From assembly GCA_031292735.1 (NCBI GenBank), contig JARLGP010000014.1:1-26051 (forward strand): 26,051 bases of DNA, written 5' to 3'. This DNA is from Holophaga sp. Lineage in GTDB: Bacteria; Acidobacteriota; Holophagae; Holophagales; Holophagaceae. Shown one piece after another: positions 24,812 to 26,051 of this stretch. How positions within the stretch are numbered: the stretch's first letter is position 1; every line of letters begins with the position of its first letter. A model generated the notes under the pieces. That model saw only the letters and a list, made by a program, of their open reading frames with translations, made no database searches and had not been told where the DNA came from. Both the position numbers and the translations under genes were made by a program.

Positions 24812-25321
24812 ATGACTCAAGGAACCTGGATCGGACTGCTGGCCCGTCAATCCCGGAGCAACGCTCCCATCGGCTGGGACGAGATGGTGGTGGGCCATGA
24901 TTTCGGCCTGCTGTCGCCCCGCGAGATCCAGGACTGGACGCTGGAACAGGGCTTCGGCGGCCCCTGCTGCCGGCAGCTGGTCGCCCTGGAAGGCGAAGGG
25001 CTGACCCGGTTCGAAGAGGCCCTCTGGGCGGCCTGCGCCGAGTGCACCGGCAAGGTCCCCCGCCCCGGCGGCAACCGTTGGGGCCGCGCCCAGGACCGCT
25101 GGCGGGTGGCCCTGCTCAAGGACGCCCTGGAATCCCCGTTGAGTCCCGAAGCGCTGGCGGTGGTGGTGGAATCCATCTATGAGCGGGTGGGCTGCCCCGA
25201 GGACATGCTGGAGCTCTGGCAGCGCCACAGCCCGTGGCAGAACCGCCCGGGCAGCGCCGACCGCGCGACCGTCGACCGGTTCCTGCGCCGCTGCGAAGAC
25301 GAGTTGGCGACCGCGGTCTAG
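24812..25321 (+). CDS. Unknown protein of the ureohydrolase operon
   Basis: A 169-residue soluble protein that I do not recognise. It has no signal peptide, membrane helix or metal motif; a CC pair (GGPCCRQL) and single Cys residues (AACAECTGK, RVGCPED) do not form a recognisable zinc ribbon. The middle (GRAQDRWRVALLKDALESP and LSPEALAVVVESIYERVG) is helical. GGAGG lies eight bases before the ATG, codon use matches the neighbours, and the gene follows the ureohydrolase by 37 bases, so it is real and probably co-transcribed. No function can be assigned. Confidence 0.75.
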   Translation: MTQGTWIGLLARQSRSNAPIGWDEMVVGHDFGLLSPREIQDWTLEQGFGGPCCRQLVALEGEGLTRFEEALWAACAECTGKVPRPGGNRWGRAQDRWRVALLKDALESPLSPEALAVVVESIYERVGCPEDMLELWQRHSPWQNRPGSADRATVDRFLRRCEDELATAV

Positions 25322-25397
25322 TGCGGGCGAGGAACGGCGGGGAATGGTCAGACTACCCATCCCCCTCCGTTCCGAACCAAGCATCGCCTTCCCGCAC
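25321..25397. other. Long two-level stem-loop between the unknown gene and the YtxH-like gene
   Basis: The inner stem pairs 25331-25347 with 25357-25373 (17 positions, one mismatch and one G-U, 9-base loop). The outer stem pairs 25321-25327 with 25391-25397, and CGA 25328-25330 can add three pairs with TCG 25384-25386. There is no T run after it. It could be a terminator, an mRNA-stabilising structure or part of a structured RNA. Confidence 0.6.
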
Positions 25398-25420
25398 CTG
25401 ATGGGTGGGGAGGTAACACC

Positions 25421-25648
25421 ATGAGCGAACCCAACGGTAGTTCCATGGGGGAATCATTACTGCTGTTCGTCGCCGGCGCCGCCATCGGCGGCCTGCTGGT
25501 GGCCCTCAATACGCCCAAGACCGGCCCTGAGCTGCGCGAGGACCTGAAAGGCCTGGGGCGGAGGGCCCGCAACCGGGCGGAAGAGGGGGCCGAGGAGGCC
25601 GGGGAAACCCTGAAAAAGGCGGTGGAGGACCAGTCCCACTGTGACTAG
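25421..25648 (+). CDS. YtxH-like small membrane protein
   Basis: A 75-residue protein with one membrane helix (about 12-28, SLLLFVAGAAIGGLLVAL) followed by the NTPKTGPELREDLKGLGRR stretch typical of the YtxH-like family (PF12732 by resemblance), in which a G-rich helix runs into a 'APxSGxExR' segment and a charged helical tail. Family members are small cell-envelope or stress-related proteins of unknown biochemical role. GGAGG lies eight bases before the ATG. The gene is separated from the unknown gene upstream by a 99-base gap with a long stem-loop, so it may have its own promoter. Its stop codon shares the palindrome CTAG with the stop of the convergent TPR gene. Confidence 0.85.
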   Translation: MSEPNGSSMGESLLLFVAGAAIGGLLVALNTPKTGPELREDLKGLGRRARNRAEEGAEEAGETLKKAVEDQSHCD

Positions 25649-26051
25649 GTCGCGGGCTCCGGGGCGGGGGCCGCTGCCGCAGCCGGCGCCTTGCGCTTGG
25701 GCAGGTGCGGGTCCTTGACGTCCCGTTCCAGCATGGCCCGCAGCGGCGGGTTCTTCAGGGCCATGGGCCAGAGCGGGTGCCCGGCCTCCCGGGCCTCGCG
25801 GATCGCCTTGGAGCTGGCGCTGTAGCGGCCCAGCTGGTAGAGCGCGACGATGCGCAGGGCGAAGGCCTGCTCGTTGCCGGAATCGGCGGCGACGGTCTTG
25901 TCGAAGAAGGCCAGGGCGCCCTCGGGATCCTTATCCAGGGCCGCGGCCGCCGCGTCCATGGTGGAGTAGGGCGTCCCGGAATGGCTGTCCGGGGCCGGGG
26001 CAGGCGGCGGGACCGGGATGGGGGCCGGTTGCGGGACCGGCGCGGGGGCCG
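25645..26051 (-). CDS. TPR-repeat protein with Pro/Ala-rich linker (5' end outside window)
   Basis: Only the C-terminal part is present; the frame stays open to the window edge, so the ATG at 25959 is probably internal. The outer part reads as a Pro-Ala-Val-rich linker (APAPVPQPAPIPVPPPAPAP) before residues DALDKDPEGALAFFDKTVAA-type helices, which look like one or two tetratricopeptide repeats (DPEGALAFFDKTVAADSGNE, AFALRIVALYQLGRYSASSK). A basic, Ala/Pro-rich tail ends the protein. TPR proteins mediate protein contacts; a proline-rich linker of this kind is common in envelope-spanning or lipoprotein assemblies, but the missing N-terminus prevents a call. Its stop overlaps that of the YtxH-like gene by four bases. 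Confidence 0.75.
   Translation of the reverse strand, partial: APAPVPQPAPIPVPPPAPAPDSHSGTPYSTMDAAAAALDKDPEGALAFFDKTVAADSGNEQAFALRIVALYQLGRYSASSKAIREAREAGHPLWPMALKNPPLRAMLERDVKDPHLPKRKAPAAAAAPAPEPAT

Overview
The window is a dense, high-G+C stretch of bacterial chromosome with long minus-strand gene runs. It holds 22 complete protein genes plus two that run off the edges. There are no rRNA, tRNA, CRISPR, transposase, integrase or prophage genes. Gene content (two AMP-forming acetyl-CoA synthetases, a pyrR-pyrB-gpmI run, a hybrid histidine kinase, and the conserved 'GYNSDVRHGSRIFHVQTEDKG'-type protein) and Shine-Dalgarno use fit a free-living Gram-negative such as an Acidobacteriota (Holophagae/Geothrix-like) or a deltaproteobacterial relative. 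That placement is inference from family resemblance; no marker gene is present to fix it.

Layout. 1-598: the end of a branched-chain amino-acid ABC ATPase (livF) meets a convergent gene for a Liv-type substrate-binding lipoprotein, with a strong two-part hairpin terminator between them. 1926-3890: acetyl-CoA synthetase, minus strand. 4106-5072: a small unknown protein and a stand-alone CheY-like receiver, plus strand. 5073-8127: a two-gene ABC importer of the nitrate/sulfonate type (ATPase with a C-terminal AAA-associated domain, and a permease that is two permease domains fused), with no binding protein beside it. 8277-9458: a trans-sulfuration PLP enzyme. 9485-17713 and on to 22619 is a long minus-strand block. 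In transcription order it holds: an unknown membrane-anchored protein; a receiver protein with a long acidic/proline linker overlapping a conserved unknown; pyrR, pyrB and gpmI; a hybrid histidine kinase; a putAbiC-like (phage abortive infection) membrane protein; a secreted S10 peptidase; and a second acetyl-CoA synthetase. 22672-25648, plus strand: CYTH protein, GNAT acetyltransferase, arginase/agmatinase-family enzyme, an unknown, and a YtxH-like small membrane protein. 25645-26051: the end of a TPR protein with a proline-rich linker.

How it works together. The core is housekeeping metabolism: acetate activation, sulfur amino acids, pyrimidine synthesis and glycolysis, amino-acid import, and guanidino/polyamine breakdown, interleaved with signalling proteins. 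The accessory-looking part is around 13262-14345. A lower-G+C gene resembling putative abortive infection proteins sits there with a telomere-like hexamer repeat in its leader or promoter. The repeat would present four GGG runs on the coding strand (a candidate G-quadruplex). Other points to check are a PyrR-binding-loop-like sequence placed on the pyrR ribosome-binding site, a hairpin that includes part of the GNAT ribosome-binding site, and the receiver/unknown pair at 19321-21242. I did not find a clearly new multi-gene system; the best leads are stated with their limits.
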